From assembly GCF_018873765.1 (NCBI RefSeq), contig NW_025317361.1, positions 62,001 to 126,000 on the forward strand: 64,000 nucleotides of DNA, written 5' to 3'. This DNA is from Telopea speciosissima. Its lineage: Eukaryota > Streptophyta > Magnoliopsida > Proteales > Proteaceae. The first letter of the stretch is position 1, and the number at the start of each line of letters is the position of its first letter. Below the pieces are notes generated by a model, which was not told the DNA's origin, searched no databases, and was given only the letters and a program-made list of their open reading frames with translations. Below, in pieces: positions 1 to 11,327 of the stretch. Made by a program: the position numbers and the translations under genes.

Positions 1-647
1 GGCAAGAAACACAGGAGAAATATGGAATGGAGCTATAAATGCTCCGCGAAATTCACATCCACGAAATGAATAAGCACACGCATAGAAAATCAAAGTTCAA
101 AAAGTTTTTTAAAAACATCCTTTCGTCTCCTCACACCGGGCAGTGCACCCGAGGATGTGGCACGTACCGGTAGGGCCAGCATGGCACAAGACCCCATCTC
201 GGCGGCTTTGACGGTGTTGATACGACAAGAATCATGACCCTATAACATCTAGACTGTCAGCCAGGGCCCACGACACATCTCACCATAATATGAGGACATC
301 TAGACTGCCAACTCTCTACGAATACCAAAAAAGCATACCTCCAGGAAACGATGAAACCAGTTTCTTACTTGAGAGCATCGCCAAAACCCGTCCGGCCGAG
401 AGTGTAAGCGAAGCAGCTCAGTCGAAGGCATGATCAAACCACTCGGTTGAGAGTATAGGCGAAGCCACTCGGTCAAGGGCGTGATCAAATCACTCGGTCG
501 AGAGTGCAGACAAAGCCATTCGGTCAGGAATAATGACAAACCCACTAAGGTGAAAGTGACGACAGCAAAGCCATTCAGCTAATGACACTGGCGCCTCGCA
601 CACTTACTCCAACAAACCCTATCAGCTCTGATGGAGTGGGGGGCTTA
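1..647 (+). mobile_element. 3' internal region of a Ty3/gypsy element, non-coding
   Basis: This stretch lies just upstream of a complete LTR (648-1160) and ends in a purine-rich tract at 633-643 (GGAGTGGGGGG then CTTA), which fits the polypurine tract that primes plus-strand synthesis. The position makes it the 3' untranslated part of a plus-strand LTR retrotransposon whose body lies left of the window. I see no conserved coding domain. The region is repeat-rich, as is common downstream of pol in Tat-lineage elements. Confidence 0.65.
390..545 (+). repeat. degenerate ~51-bp tandem repeat in the retroelement 3' region
   Basis: About three diverged copies of a unit built on ACTCGGT(C/T)GAGAGT followed by a GTGATCAAA block. 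Each unit looks like two related half-units of 25-26 bp. It sits between pol and the 3' LTR, where Tat-type elements often carry tandem repeats. Confidence 0.6.
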
Positions 648-1160
648 TGTTATACCTAAATATAACCTTCCAATAGAATTATGCCATGCAATCAAAGGAT
701 CATGGCCCCACAATAACCAAAGGGTATTATGTTACCCCTACAGTCTACCCCGATAACGAACCTACTAAAAACGACACAACACGCCACATCAGCACGAAGT
801 ACCTCTCCTCGTGACAACTTACCTTTTTAAGGAAACTATCAGAAAAGGCATCTCCGAATCCCTGCGAACCAAGAATCACACTCCTAAAGGAACTCTACTG
901 TTGATTCCCTTGCCAAAGATAAAGCCTAAGTAAGTTGGGACTCTCTCTCTCACCGCCTCAACCAGCAACAAACTCTATATATACTCAGGTATAACTATGA
1001 ACAAACCATCTGAATTATTCTCAATAGTTGCTTAGAGAGATCTAACTTAGGCATCAAAGAACCCCCCCGTTGGTGCAAACCGGCTCTCTGGTATCTTCTC
1101 TATTCCTCTGTGCAGGCCGCTACGCCGGAAGATAATCCGTGGAGATTTCTCGATGCAACA
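648..1160 (+). mobile_element. 3' LTR of a Ty3/gypsy (probably Tat-lineage) retrotransposon
   Basis: The LTR starts TGTTATACC directly after a polypurine tract and ends GATGCAACA, giving TGTT...AACA termini and 513 bp. A TATA box (CTATATATA) lies near 975-983. Downstream, a TTAGGCATCAAAG block and the closing GATGCAACA resemble the R/U5 end of the second, minus-strand Tat element at 54571 (GGCATCGGAG...GACGCAACA). The preceding polypurine tract marks it as the 3' LTR. The partner LTR and target duplication are outside the window. Confidence 0.75.
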
Positions 1161-2608
1161 CTTCCCCCCACCCCCAACCTGTTTTTGTTTGTGTATGGAA
1201 CGTTGACCAGTTGTAGTTTGGACATGCACTGAATCCTCTGCTGATTGCCATGTTTAACTATTTCAAACTACTAAGTCTACAAAGGAACTGCTTAGTTCAT
1301 AGACAAGAATAAACCAATGAAGTAAACAGATGTCATGACTAAAATTATACAGAGTCCTCCACAGAGCACTACACTCCCAGCGACTAAATGACGGTCAATA
1401 CACTTCGATCAAACTCCTTGCAACACAGTGGACAGCTTTAGGCATAAAATTCAACAAAAGTAACTGCATGCAGATAGCAAATCAATTCAAATTATTTAAA
1501 ACAATACAGAGTTCCTATAACTGCACTTCTCTCCTCCTGTGGAGAAAGATCAAAACTAAAACAACAACCAAACCCATGCATCCACAAATTCAATTCGAAT
1601 TCAAAGAGAACAATTTAAAGTAAAACACCAATCGGAATAAGCATAATCAAAGAAAAACTCAAAATGAGGGAACAAAATCCAGCTCAGACCGCTAATCCCC
1701 AAGCCAAAAACAAAATATTGGAAATAATATCTGAAATAGTATTGGAAGATTGATACCTGAACCAAGAAAATAACCGAAATTATGGCTCGAAATAACGGCA
1801 CCGACGGCCATTAGTCCGGCGACTACAACCACAACACTTCAATACTAAGGCGAAGTTAAACGACCATTTGAAGACCGGAAAAAGGATTATTCAGTTTACA
1901 AGGTTATGTACACCATAAGCTTCTCACTTCATTCACTCTCCTGTGCTACTGTCAGAGAGAAGATCGAGAAAGGATAACAGAAATTCCTTTCATGCAAATC
2001 AATGGGCTTCTCCCAAAGCGGGAAAAAAAACCCAAATCCAAGACTGGTTTTTAGACACCGAGTCTGAAGGAGGGTCGCGTTTTTGACACGTGGCATTTCA
2101 TCTTCCTTATTGAAGACGGAAAATTCCGTGTGCACCAGAGCTTTTTCAAATTTCAATAAAATATTGGGAAAAGATCCTGGTTCAATCCGTAATATAGGGG
2201 GAAATAAGATGGTTTTATCGGAAATTTGAAGGACCCTTCAAGCCTTCAACGTCACGAGAAAAGGGTTAAAATAAGAGGCGTTCGTTCTCCTTCGTTTAAA
2301 TCACATGTGCTGCTTACTGCTTACTCTACTGACTTCCAGTCTCTCTTCGGAAGTATCGGTTTTATATTCTGTCCACGTAAATACCCGAAAACAATTTGTG
2401 AAAAAAAAAATAAAAAAAGGCAAAAGGTTGTGGGATTGTGTCCATGCACATAGCCGTCAGATGGATATAAAGGGGGTGCACCATAGACCCTCATTCCCAT
2501 CCAACGGTTCTTTGCATGGTCTTACACTATGCCTTACCGTGCACAAAATCCAAATGTACCTCAGATTTACTCTTTTAATAAGTATATATATATATATATA
2601 TATATATA
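1161..2608. other. intergenic, no gene recognised
   Basis: AT-rich sequence between the LTR and the Helitron. On the minus strand near 1755-1810 there is a short ATG-initiated segment (MAVGAVISSHNFGYF) running into a GTATC donor. Near 1290-1400 a hydrophobic segment (VVLCGGLCIILVMTSVYFIG) could be a membrane helix. I cannot link them into a convincing gene and do not recognise either. The region ends in a pure TA run. Confidence 0.4.
2583..2608. repeat. (TA)n microsatellite
   Basis: An uninterrupted TA run directly abutting the putative Helitron 3' end. It is consistent with the known preference of Helitrons for AT-rich targets. Confidence 0.9.
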
Positions 2609-3403
2609 TTAGTAAAAATACACGTGCAAATGCACGTGTAAGCATTTGTTAAGTGTTTGGAGAGCAAATTATTTTGGTTTCATAAGATAATGAGATTTTC
2701 TCAATGTGCAAAATAATATCTAGTACTCGACATTTTTTCAATAAATATTTATGCATATCATAAAACATTATGGTATAAAAAATGAGAGACAGAATAGTAT
2801 AAATGAATACTAATAAATACACACTGAAGGAGCAGTGGTAGATAGCTTTGTCGTTTTTAGCAATTGATTTTACAGACTTAAGAGAAAGAAATGGTGATTG
2901 AGTTAACACGAGATTAGAGCATTTAAAATATCATCAAGATTTTGTATCCATTGAAGACTGTATTCTTAAAATGGGCCAATGTAGTTTAGTAGAAGAGAAA
3001 TTAGCTAACCTTTTTAACTATTTATTGATTGAGATACTTAGTGTTCTAATACGATATAATTCTCCAATTCTTTCTAGATATTTTAACAGTCTACAATTTC
3101 ACAACAATTGAACCAAATAAGGTCAAATAATTTGCATGAAGAGAGAGAAAGAGAGTTATAAGGGTACGATACAGATTAATAATCTATAAAGTTCATTAAA
3201 AAAGAGTTTATGAGGGATAGCACAACCAATATATAACAAAGGCATCCTATAGAAAAATAAGAGGTAAGACTTATAAAATAACAGAGAACCTATGGTAAAA
3301 GATAAACAAGTTGGAGACACAATTTTGTAAATTGGGTTCTCTACATCATCAAATACCAATTCTCATGACACTACGATTGAAGTTTAAATGAAAATACTGA
3401 TAA

Positions 3404-3490
3404 GGGACTTAGTGGATTTGAACCACCATCCTCTTGAAGTATGGAGTAATTCTCACACCCCAAGTACTCTGCCAATTGAGCTAAAGACCC
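3404..3490 (-). pseudogene. degenerate tRNA-like sequence
   Basis: The minus strand has a D-arm-like block (TTTAGCTCAATTGGCAGAGT), a T-arm with the B-box core GGTGGTTCAAATCCACT, and terminal 7-mers GGGTCTT and AAGTCCC that pair with one mismatch. The central part is too long and irregular for a confident anticodon stem, so I assign no amino acid. It could be an old tRNA or organelle-derived tRNA copy, or the head of a SINE. Confidence 0.35.
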
Positions 3491-3914
3491 ACATTTAATA
3501 CTTGTGAAATCAAGAAAAGAAAAATGCTATTAACCAGCAAGATATATGTGCCAACAAAAACCCCTACTTGCTTATTATGCTGGTATCTATGCCACTACAC
3601 TTAATCGGAAAGAGTACAAAAATTTTAATCTATTTCTTTCAAAGTCCACATGCAGTCAAAAATTCAAGTCAAAGTTGAAATAAAAACAAAAGTATCATCC
3701 ACATGGGGGAAATCAAATATTTTATCTGTTTACTAAACCTAGTAAACTCACACATGCATACCCACGTGTGCCAATATGTTAAGAGAGAGAGAGAGATAAA
3801 ACAAAATAAAAATATGATCATACACAATGTCCTATTAAATGGGATGATTCAAATGTTAGCTAAAAATATCATGATTAAGGTACAAAAACAAAATAAAATC
3901 TGACGTATGATACT

Positions 3915-4592
3915 GTGGGATACTTTGATGCCATTCGGCTCCTAGTTTCAGGGTGAAATCAAGATACAATGCCGGTGTTCGGTTATATACTGGAGAACGG
4001 ACACCCATTGCTTCCCCAGCAATAACTCTGACTTCAACTCCATCTTCTTCTATTGTCTTAATGGTCCTTCTTTCGCAATTCTTGATAGTTGGGCTCAATC
4101 CTTTGAGTTTGGGATTGAATTTTGGATCCGGGGACTATAAGATTTTTTAATGTACTTTTAAAAGTTGAAAAAGAACTAAATTGAATTGTTATCCCACTAC
4201 CAGCACTCATCACCCAAAAGATCAACTTGTTATTTAAGTTTGTAACTCGAGAATTTATATAAACACAAACCTCCAACATGTAACTGTCTCAAAACCTGAA
4301 AGGATACAACCTAAATTAGTTTTAGAAAATAAAGAAGAGACAAAAGAGTGTAAAAAGGAACCATAAAAAATTAAAATTTAAAGTGCAAAAAAGTGCATTT
4401 GGACCAATTGGTAAGACTCTCATACCTCTATAAGGATGGTCTGGGAATCCAGCAGGAGCAGTAACTACAAAAGCAAGCAAGACAAGAACTAAGTAAAAAT
4501 TATGCATTTTAAAAGTAAGAGCCATAAAAAGGGGGAGAAGAAGAAACCTACCAAAGAACTCATCCAACATGAGGAAAGGATCAAAAGAGCAT
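3915..4592 (-). pseudogene. pirin-like gene fragment (captured, broken)
   Basis: Pirins are nuclear cupin-fold proteins. In minus-strand order there are exon-like blocks with splice sites: 4592-4552 ([10 protein letters not shown]), 4464-4426 (TAPAGFPDHPYRG), 4295-4271 (FETVT) and a longer block at about 4135-3915 (IEPNYQEL ... VEVRVIAGEAMGVRSPVY ... LYLDFTLKLGA). These match successive parts of plant pirins. The small exon sizes and phases fit (TTTG|GT and TAG|TT rejoin as Val). The FETVTYML exon has lost about 4 bases, shifting frame. The next block (normally GHKGTI through VQWMTAGRGI) survives only as a trace near 4200. The match stops abruptly after HQSIP. It directly follows the sucrose synthase piece on the same strand inside the putative Helitron, and is not functional. 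Confidence 0.8.
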
Positions 4593-4763
4593 CTAAATAG
4601 AGAGAAGTTAGAGTAAGATAAAAGAAAGGGTGCACTTTCTTTGTCTGGGAGCGCATCTGGGCGCAGGCTAGGCCTAGACACATTGGGTATGACGGTGGCT
4701 GGGTTTGGGTCATTGGGGCTGGGCTAGACAGATTGCATGTGTAGCCATATAAAACGGTTAGAT

Positions 4764-5085
4764 TGGCAAGTATATCAGCAGTAAAATGGCACAAGAAATG
4801 GTACTTGTCCTCGTATTTCTTCCAATATATGTCTGAATCTGGATATTTTGTTTTCTCCAATGCATGTGCAATTGTACACTGTACATAAACCATTCAAAAT
4901 TTTTAAAGCAAAATATGGTTCTTGATAGATTAACTAACAATGGTATGCATAAACATGCAATCAGATGATGATAAAGACCTGTGTGACTCCAAGCTTATAA
5001 GCCAATAATGATGCAACGAGATTCCCATCACTATAATTGCCAATTATCAGATCTGGAATAGCCTGTAACTCAGCAGAAATTTCAC
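4764..5085 (-). pseudogene. sucrose synthase gene fragment (captured)
   Basis: Sucrose synthase interconverts sucrose plus UDP with UDP-glucose plus fructose in the cytosol. Two consecutive exon pieces are present. About 5085-4979 encodes [20 protein letters not shown] through KLGVTQ and ends at a proper GT donor. 4878-4764 starts after a CAG acceptor and encodes [20 protein letters not shown] through HFTADIL. These belong to the glucosyltransferase domain of an ~800-aa enzyme. The upstream end dissolves into a CA microsatellite (about 5092-5110). The downstream end breaks mid-exon, where the family reads AMNHTDF. Everything else in the enzyme is missing. Orientation matches the neighbouring captured pieces. 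High identity to the family suggests the capture is not very old. Confidence 0.85.
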
Positions 5086-6616
5086 ACTCATACCACACAC
5101 ACACACAGCATTTCTGAAAACAGATAATAGTTTTTCCAGTTTATTTTACTTCACTCAAATTGCAGAACAATAAAATGATGGGAGAGGGTTCCCCGTGATG
5201 CCAGCATGGGGAGGAATCTGTACATCACACCAATGGTTGTACTGAAGAAGGCATCATCCACATGGGGCCCACATATTCAAAGCAGGAGAGAGAAGATAAT
5301 AAAAAACTATGTGAGGATATAAGAGAAACTACTTGGAAATAAAATATGGAAACCTCATCACCTGCTTGTATAAATTTACGCACTTTTATATGATTCTATA
5401 CAGAGTGCCTTAATGCTTAATTACGGAAGAAGAAGCTTATCAATTTTCAGTCTAAACAGGATATCACCTCCTAACTTACTAATATCTTAAATTTGCTATG
5501 AAACTTTTTGGTATGGTACAAAAAGAAAACAAATTTCAATGTTAACTTCGTTACACTTAAGTGCAGATGTCTCTTTAATTCATTAGGAATGAAGGGGTAG
5601 GGACTACATACATCTCTCCCTGGTGTTCCTTAACATTCTTGTTTCTAATCTAATATTTGTGCCAAAGAACATGTCTAATATCAGCTGTGATAAATTTCCC
5701 TTCACATGTCTAGCTAGAGTGCAATAATGCAAAAACAATGTCGCCAAGCTAATTTTGCTAACTCCTATAACAGTTCTCATCACAGAGATCTCCCCCAAAT
5801 GTTAAAATTGATCCTAATGTGTGTGGTTACCATCATATTGATTGTAAGAAGAATCATAAGTCAGAGCTGAGAAGAGGGGGGGCATCCAAAATAAATGACT
5901 TAAATAAGTGTGTTACATCTAGTTGATTTCTGTGAAAAGCAAACGTCAGAGCTGAGAAGCACGGACATCCAAAAAAATGAGAGTGAGTGAAAGGTTGTAA
6001 AAAAGACCAGGAAGAAGAAGAAGAAAGTGATAAGCATAGAAGAATGAAGCAAAAGTGAGAAGCAACAGCTTCTGAAATACGTAGGCACAAAGTGGGTATA
6101 ATCCTGGGCACAGTTCCTAACGTTACTGTTGTTCCCAGTAATAGAGGGTCCTGCTACCAGGAACAATAGGAAACTCAGAAGCTGTGTTTGGAATCTGACT
6201 AATGCCTTTTCCTTTGGACAACTGTCCAGACATGCATATTTTAAATCCCAAATAGGATAAACAAGTATCCTTTGATGTGACAGCAAGCTCCGATGATGTA
6301 GGAGCAGCGCCAGAATATAAATGATAAAAGATGAAATTAATTAAATTTGGTTTATCAAAACAATTAAAACAAAAATCAAAGAGACTTAATATTAACAAAA
6401 AAAAATTCATAAAGAACAAAAAATTGAGATAGAGAAAATATAAATCAAAAGAAGAGACGTAATTTTTTTATAATATTGACACTCCATTCTACTGTAGAGA
6501 TTCATAAAGAACAAAAAAAGAGAAAGAGAGGTACTTGTTATTATGTTATTGAAACTTCATCCAATTGCAGAGAGAGAATATTTCTTTTAAAAATTCATGT
6601 GTGAGAGAGCACTTAC

Positions 6617-6702
6617 GCAGCTTCTCAATGCATAGGCATGATTCTCACCACTTCCCAAAGCCAGATATTCCAGTGTCCTCTGCCCATTTTCTGCCATCGT
6701 CA
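6617..6702 (-). pseudogene. exon-like fragment of unknown gene, with a partial second copy at 7070-7145
   Basis: An 86-bp minus-strand block sits between a good acceptor (GTTACAG) and a consensus donor (GTAAGT). One frame reads GQRTLEYLALGSGENHAYAL. A diverged, shorter copy on the same strand at about 7145-7070 keeps the GCAGAGG.CACTGGA.TATCTGG core and the ATGCATTGAGAAGC end, but lacks the middle. I do not recognise the protein. Its position inside the putative Helitron suggests another captured exon, duplicated within the element. Confidence 0.4.
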
Positions 6703-8773
6703 CTGTAACACAAACATAAGGACCAGATTACGTCAGGAGATGGAGTTAACTCTTCATTCTTCAATATTACAAAGTAAAACCAAAACCATTCTTTCTGTAA
6801 TCTGTCATTCATTCTAGAGTACACAGAATAATATATAAAACTGAAATCACGAGAATTCCTACAACATCCAAAACAAAAACTGGTCATTAGGCTGTCCCTT
6901 TACAACTTTGTGAGCAACGTCCCAAAATTTTTTACTATCAATAACACTATCTACGGCCAAAACATAAGCTCACTTCACCATATTCATCCATTTCAATCAT
7001 TGAAGATGAGGTAGCCATGTACGATCGATCTTAATCCTTACACATTGTTTTAAGAAATTCATAAGAGAGAGAGCACTTATGCTGCTTCTCAATGCATTCA
7101 CCACCTCCAATACCCAGATAATCCAGTGCCCTCTGCCGACTCATAGGTGAATGATAGCGAGGTAATCAGAAGAATAATCATTTTCAACATGCTTTAAGAA
7201 TGATGCAATTCAAAAGTTGAGTAAACCCAACGATTGGTACATTAGCAAACTTTTCATAATCTATTTAAGGGAGTTCGGAAAGTAGTAACCCCAACAGCCA
7301 GAAGTATCACATATAAGTGTATCATCTTACTGTCTAACATCACATGCCATGGAAGTTGAACTACGGTATCACCTGCCACTCTATTTCAACCCTAGCTTGT
7401 CCATTAAAAAACCTGATTGTTAGATGTGCACTGAAATCTGATATTTTCTCTCTTCCTCTGTACACTCATGTGGGAAGGGTAGCCCACTTATCTCAACTTG
7501 TACCAAACATACACAACATTTGGATTCTCAATTCCCTCCAAAAGTTGGGATTTCCACAATAACTAAAGTAATTGAAAACAGTAGTGCCTACGATCATATG
7601 ACAACCAATGAATTGCAACAAATAAAACATCCTTGCTCGTCCAAAAGTAAATAACCGTGATGAATTTTCCCTCCCTGCATAAAAGTAAGAGCGTAGAAAG
7701 CAGACTTTTGTGCTTGGTTATAATTGTAATCAATCATAAAAGAAAGAATTGTGAAAGGAAACTTCAGAGCGCTTATATAACAAAAGTAAAAACCAAATCC
7801 ACCACTAAGGAGCAAACAGATTGTTGCATATGATTCTTGACTCGACTGAGAAAATAAACCAAACATTGATACAATAGAATGGTCAGGAAAGAAGAATCCA
7901 ATTCATAAGATCTCATTGTCGCACCTCTAGCGCAGGAGAATAATGAGAAAGTAATAATTTCCTGCTGCTTCTTCATTGATTTAACAACCATTCGCATTTC
8001 ATCTTCCACCTTCAAAAAAAAATTCCCATCTTGCTTGAGATATTAAGCAGATCACCTATGCAAGTTCCTAAATATTATATCTTTATCAGTGGGGCAATCT
8101 TTAAGATCAAATGCAAGCAAACATAGGTTGTGTTTAATATCAAGTTCCCAAATCTCAAGTCACTTTGCAAAATCCATTGGCTCTTCATTTACTTGCAACT
8201 ACGAAGTCATTTTTATATTCAATTAAAAAAAAGGAACAACTCAAACAACAAATGAGTGAAAGATAATGGCAAGAATTATAAACAGGGAAGACAAATTCAT
8301 TGTATTTAAAATTGACTGATTAATAAAGATTGAGTAGCAACTCATAGTATATTTAAATCCATCATAGGCACACAAGTCTCAAGGAATGCAAATGATTCCA
8401 CACAATTACTACTAAAGGAAACCATCAAAAGTTGACTTTCATTTGAAATCAAATAACAGAAAAAACAATAACAGGACGACCAACAAATAATGTATGAAAC
8501 TTTATTTGGAAAAAAATAATTTCAGTCAACAAAGGCAAAAATAATAGATGGATAATTCACCTAAAGCATACATACAAAGCCAGAACATTAATCAAATAGA
8601 TGATAAATCATGATCTCATACAATTAGTAAAGATAAATCATGATTTCATAGAATTAATAATCATCAATTCAAAGGCAAAAGAAAGCCCAAAGGAACAGAG
8701 TACTACGCTAATTATTTCAATGCAATAACACAAATATCACAATTCCACAGAAAAAAAAATTAAAATACCATAC

Positions 8774-9198
8774 CTAAAGTAGGAAATATTTGCAATGGTC
8801 ATTTGTAAGTGCCTGAGAAGATTTGATAATCTAATGAAGATCCGTATCCATTAGTTCATAAACCAGACAAACATCTTGAAACTTCTCCTATGGATAGGCA
8901 GCATAACATCCTTCAAACCAATCACAGTGACATGTCGTAGATGTCAAAGGAGTTTCAGTTCCCATAGAGTTCTCAGTGCATCAGAACGATTCTCAAAGGC
9001 ATTGTTAATCTTCTTAGTTGCAACTTTCTCATTCGTTTCCCTCTTGATAGAAGAGCACACTATACCATAAGCTCCTCTTCCGATGGGCTTAATAGGCACA
9101 CAGTTTGTGTCAATCTCGAACAAGGTTTGCCACATCAAGTAGTAATGTTTTCCTTGGGATCCCATTCCATAGGGGGCTCAACCAGCGTAACCATTTCC
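8774..9198 (-). pseudogene. group C MAP kinase first-exon pseudogene (MPK1/2/7/14 type)
   Basis: It matches the N-terminal exon of plant group C MAP kinases: [37 protein letters not shown] (glycine loop), [21 protein letters not shown]-like GLKDVML, and LVYELMDTDLH. It starts after a CAG acceptor (the family has a 5' UTR intron) and ends exactly where intron 1 normally begins (family YFLFQ, here TTTAG|GTATGG). Damage includes a 1-bp loss after LVEPP, another after RRSFK, AIKK changed to ATKK with the lysine kept, and three stops. Each stop fits a single C-to-T change: Arg CGA in LLRHLRH, Gln in DLHQII, and Gln at the exon end. Kinase subdomains VI-XI are absent from the neighbourhood. Retained splice sites rule out a processed retrocopy. 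It is part of the putative Helitron cargo. Confidence 0.85.
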
Positions 9199-9611
9199 CT
9201 GCAAGTTGATACAATCCTTAATGATCAATCAAAAAGATGAAGAACCGATTGTGCAACAGCAGCAATTAATTTTGACATTTAGAGATCCTTCTGTATGAAG
9301 GATTGTATATACCCCTACATAATCAATCATGTAGCACCAGACACCTAGATTAGAGAATTTGAGGCCCTCATCACTGTGATAAAGTATGTGGGATTGATTA
9401 CCTGACATAGAAGCAAATGCTTTCTTAATTACAGGGCAATCAGTGAAGATGCCAGCCCAGATACCATAACCAAACACTAATGAGATTGAGAGAGTGAATG
9501 CTTAAAATTTTAAGCAATAACCTACAGTTGCTAGTCTTGGGAGTGGAAAGAAACGATAAATTAATCTGTACATGAAATTCTAGTTCCAAGAAAAATCAAT
9601 TCTTGGTTTTA

Positions 9612-9734
<123 letters not shown>

Positions 9735-9959
9735 CTATAGAAATTGAAACCCATGCTTCAGCATGAAAATGTCATAAAAAAAGTTTCAAAAAAAAAAAAA
9801 AACCCAAGTAACATATATTTAAGGTTAGGTTAAAAATACAGATAATCAATTTAACAACATAAATGTCAATTTATGATTCATACAAGTACCATGATTTTGT
9901 TCAAACTGTGGACAATCCATAAAAATAAAGGGGTTTTGAGGATCACCAAAGTATCATAC

Positions 9960-10089
9960 ATTTTGGTTATGTTTGCGTTCACATATTGGACACCTTGCCA
10001 TAACTCAAAACATGGGTCTCCTCCACTTGGAATCCATCCAGGAAGGACAGGGTAGCCCAGCGAGGCATACAAGCTATTGATAGCAAAAA
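9960..10089 (-). pseudogene. STRUBBELIG-receptor-family kinase exon fragment (captured)
   Basis: A 130-bp minus-strand block between a GGCAG acceptor and a GTATGA donor encodes FAINSLYASLGYPVLPGW, SGGDPC and WQGVQYVNANIT. This is the characteristic N-terminal ectodomain exon of LRR-V receptor-like kinases of the SRF family (family pattern VAAINSLY.ALG.P.LPGW..SGGDPCGE.W.GV.C). The conserved second cysteine is changed to tyrosine (QYV for QCV) and GE to FE, so it is decaying. No LRR or kinase exons follow. It is the most 5' recognised captured fragment of the putative Helitron. Confidence 0.75.
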
Positions 10090-11172
10090 CTGCCAAATTA
10101 AAGAAAATAAAGCATACTTCAGTTCTAGGAACTCATCATTCTCATAAAATTTATAATAGGAAGAAAATAAAATAAATAATTTGGGAAACCGTACAGAGCA
10201 GACCATTACAAATGCCATAAGGACCAATCAGGAAATAAATGAACTGATAACTATTTTCCAGAATCTGCAGATCTATTCGAAGGAAAACAGGCTACAACGT
10301 CAAAATTCATCCTTACTATCTCACGAGTCAGTGTATTCGCGAGTAAATTGGCCAGTCAAAATCACCATAAAACCAAAGTAGATGCGAGCATAGATCTACC
10401 AATTCAAGTAACCCATGGCCAATCTCTACCTACTCACACTACAAGAGCTCGGCTTTTCCTGTCAAAATTCCTTCTGCATCAATATTAACGAAACCTCTTT
10501 AGCCTGAAAGTCAAAAAAGCAAAATAAGAAGAAGATAAACCAATGCTAGTGACGCTAATTCTGCTACAAACAAATGAAATCAAGCTGTGTACTTTTGCTT
10601 CAAATTTCTGGTGTCATTTCTACCACTGATCAAGTTTTTCACCATCACACTGATTGCCATTGCATCTGGCCTCTTCTTCAATCCCTGATGACCAAAATAG
10701 CATAGTATTACTTCGGTCACATTTGCAGTGAATGGGACTGAGGAAAAGAGACTTGAGTTATAGGTTTGATTGGTTTGAACAACTGCATCGAAGAGAAGTG
10801 ATAACGGACTATGGATCAGAGATGGTAACACAAGGTTCGGTTACACGTTCGAGAAGTACACCTTAATTTCGAGCAATAATTGAATCACGAATTAAACAGA
10901 GAGACAGGAATTAAAGAAAGAAGGGGGAAAAGTATTTCAGGAAATAAATAAATAAATGGGTACTAAAAACGGTTTAAGAATTAAGAAAAAATAAAATAAA
11001 ATAAAAACCTAAGGGTTACCAATTTTTGGGATAAATATAATAACAAAAAATGGGAGAGATAATGAAGAAAATATGATATTTAAATAAAAAAATAGGATAA
11101 AATAGTCAAGTGAAAAAATAGTCACGAAACATGAGTTCGTACATTTATATAATAGTATGACATATGAGAAAA

Positions 11173-11327
11173 AGTTCTCTGTCCGGGAGTGTGGCCTATG
11201 CCAGCACTCCCATGAGTCTATCTCTCTCCTCCTCATGTAAAAAGACACCTCTGCCCCCTTGTTTTAAGGAGGAGAGAGATAGACACATGGGAGTGCTGGC
11301 GTAGGCCACACTCCCGGACAGAGAACT
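11173..11327. repeat. near-perfect inverted repeat (foldback MITE-like)
   Basis: Arms of about 61 bp (11173-11233 and 11267-11327) are nearly perfect reverse complements, beginning AGTTCTCTGTCCGGGAGTG and ending CACTCCCGGACAGAGAACT, around a 33-bp loop. Transcribed RNA would fold into a long hairpin. No clear target duplication is seen. It sits right at the proposed 5' edge of the Helitron and is followed by a short (TA)n run (11336-11348). Confidence 0.75.
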
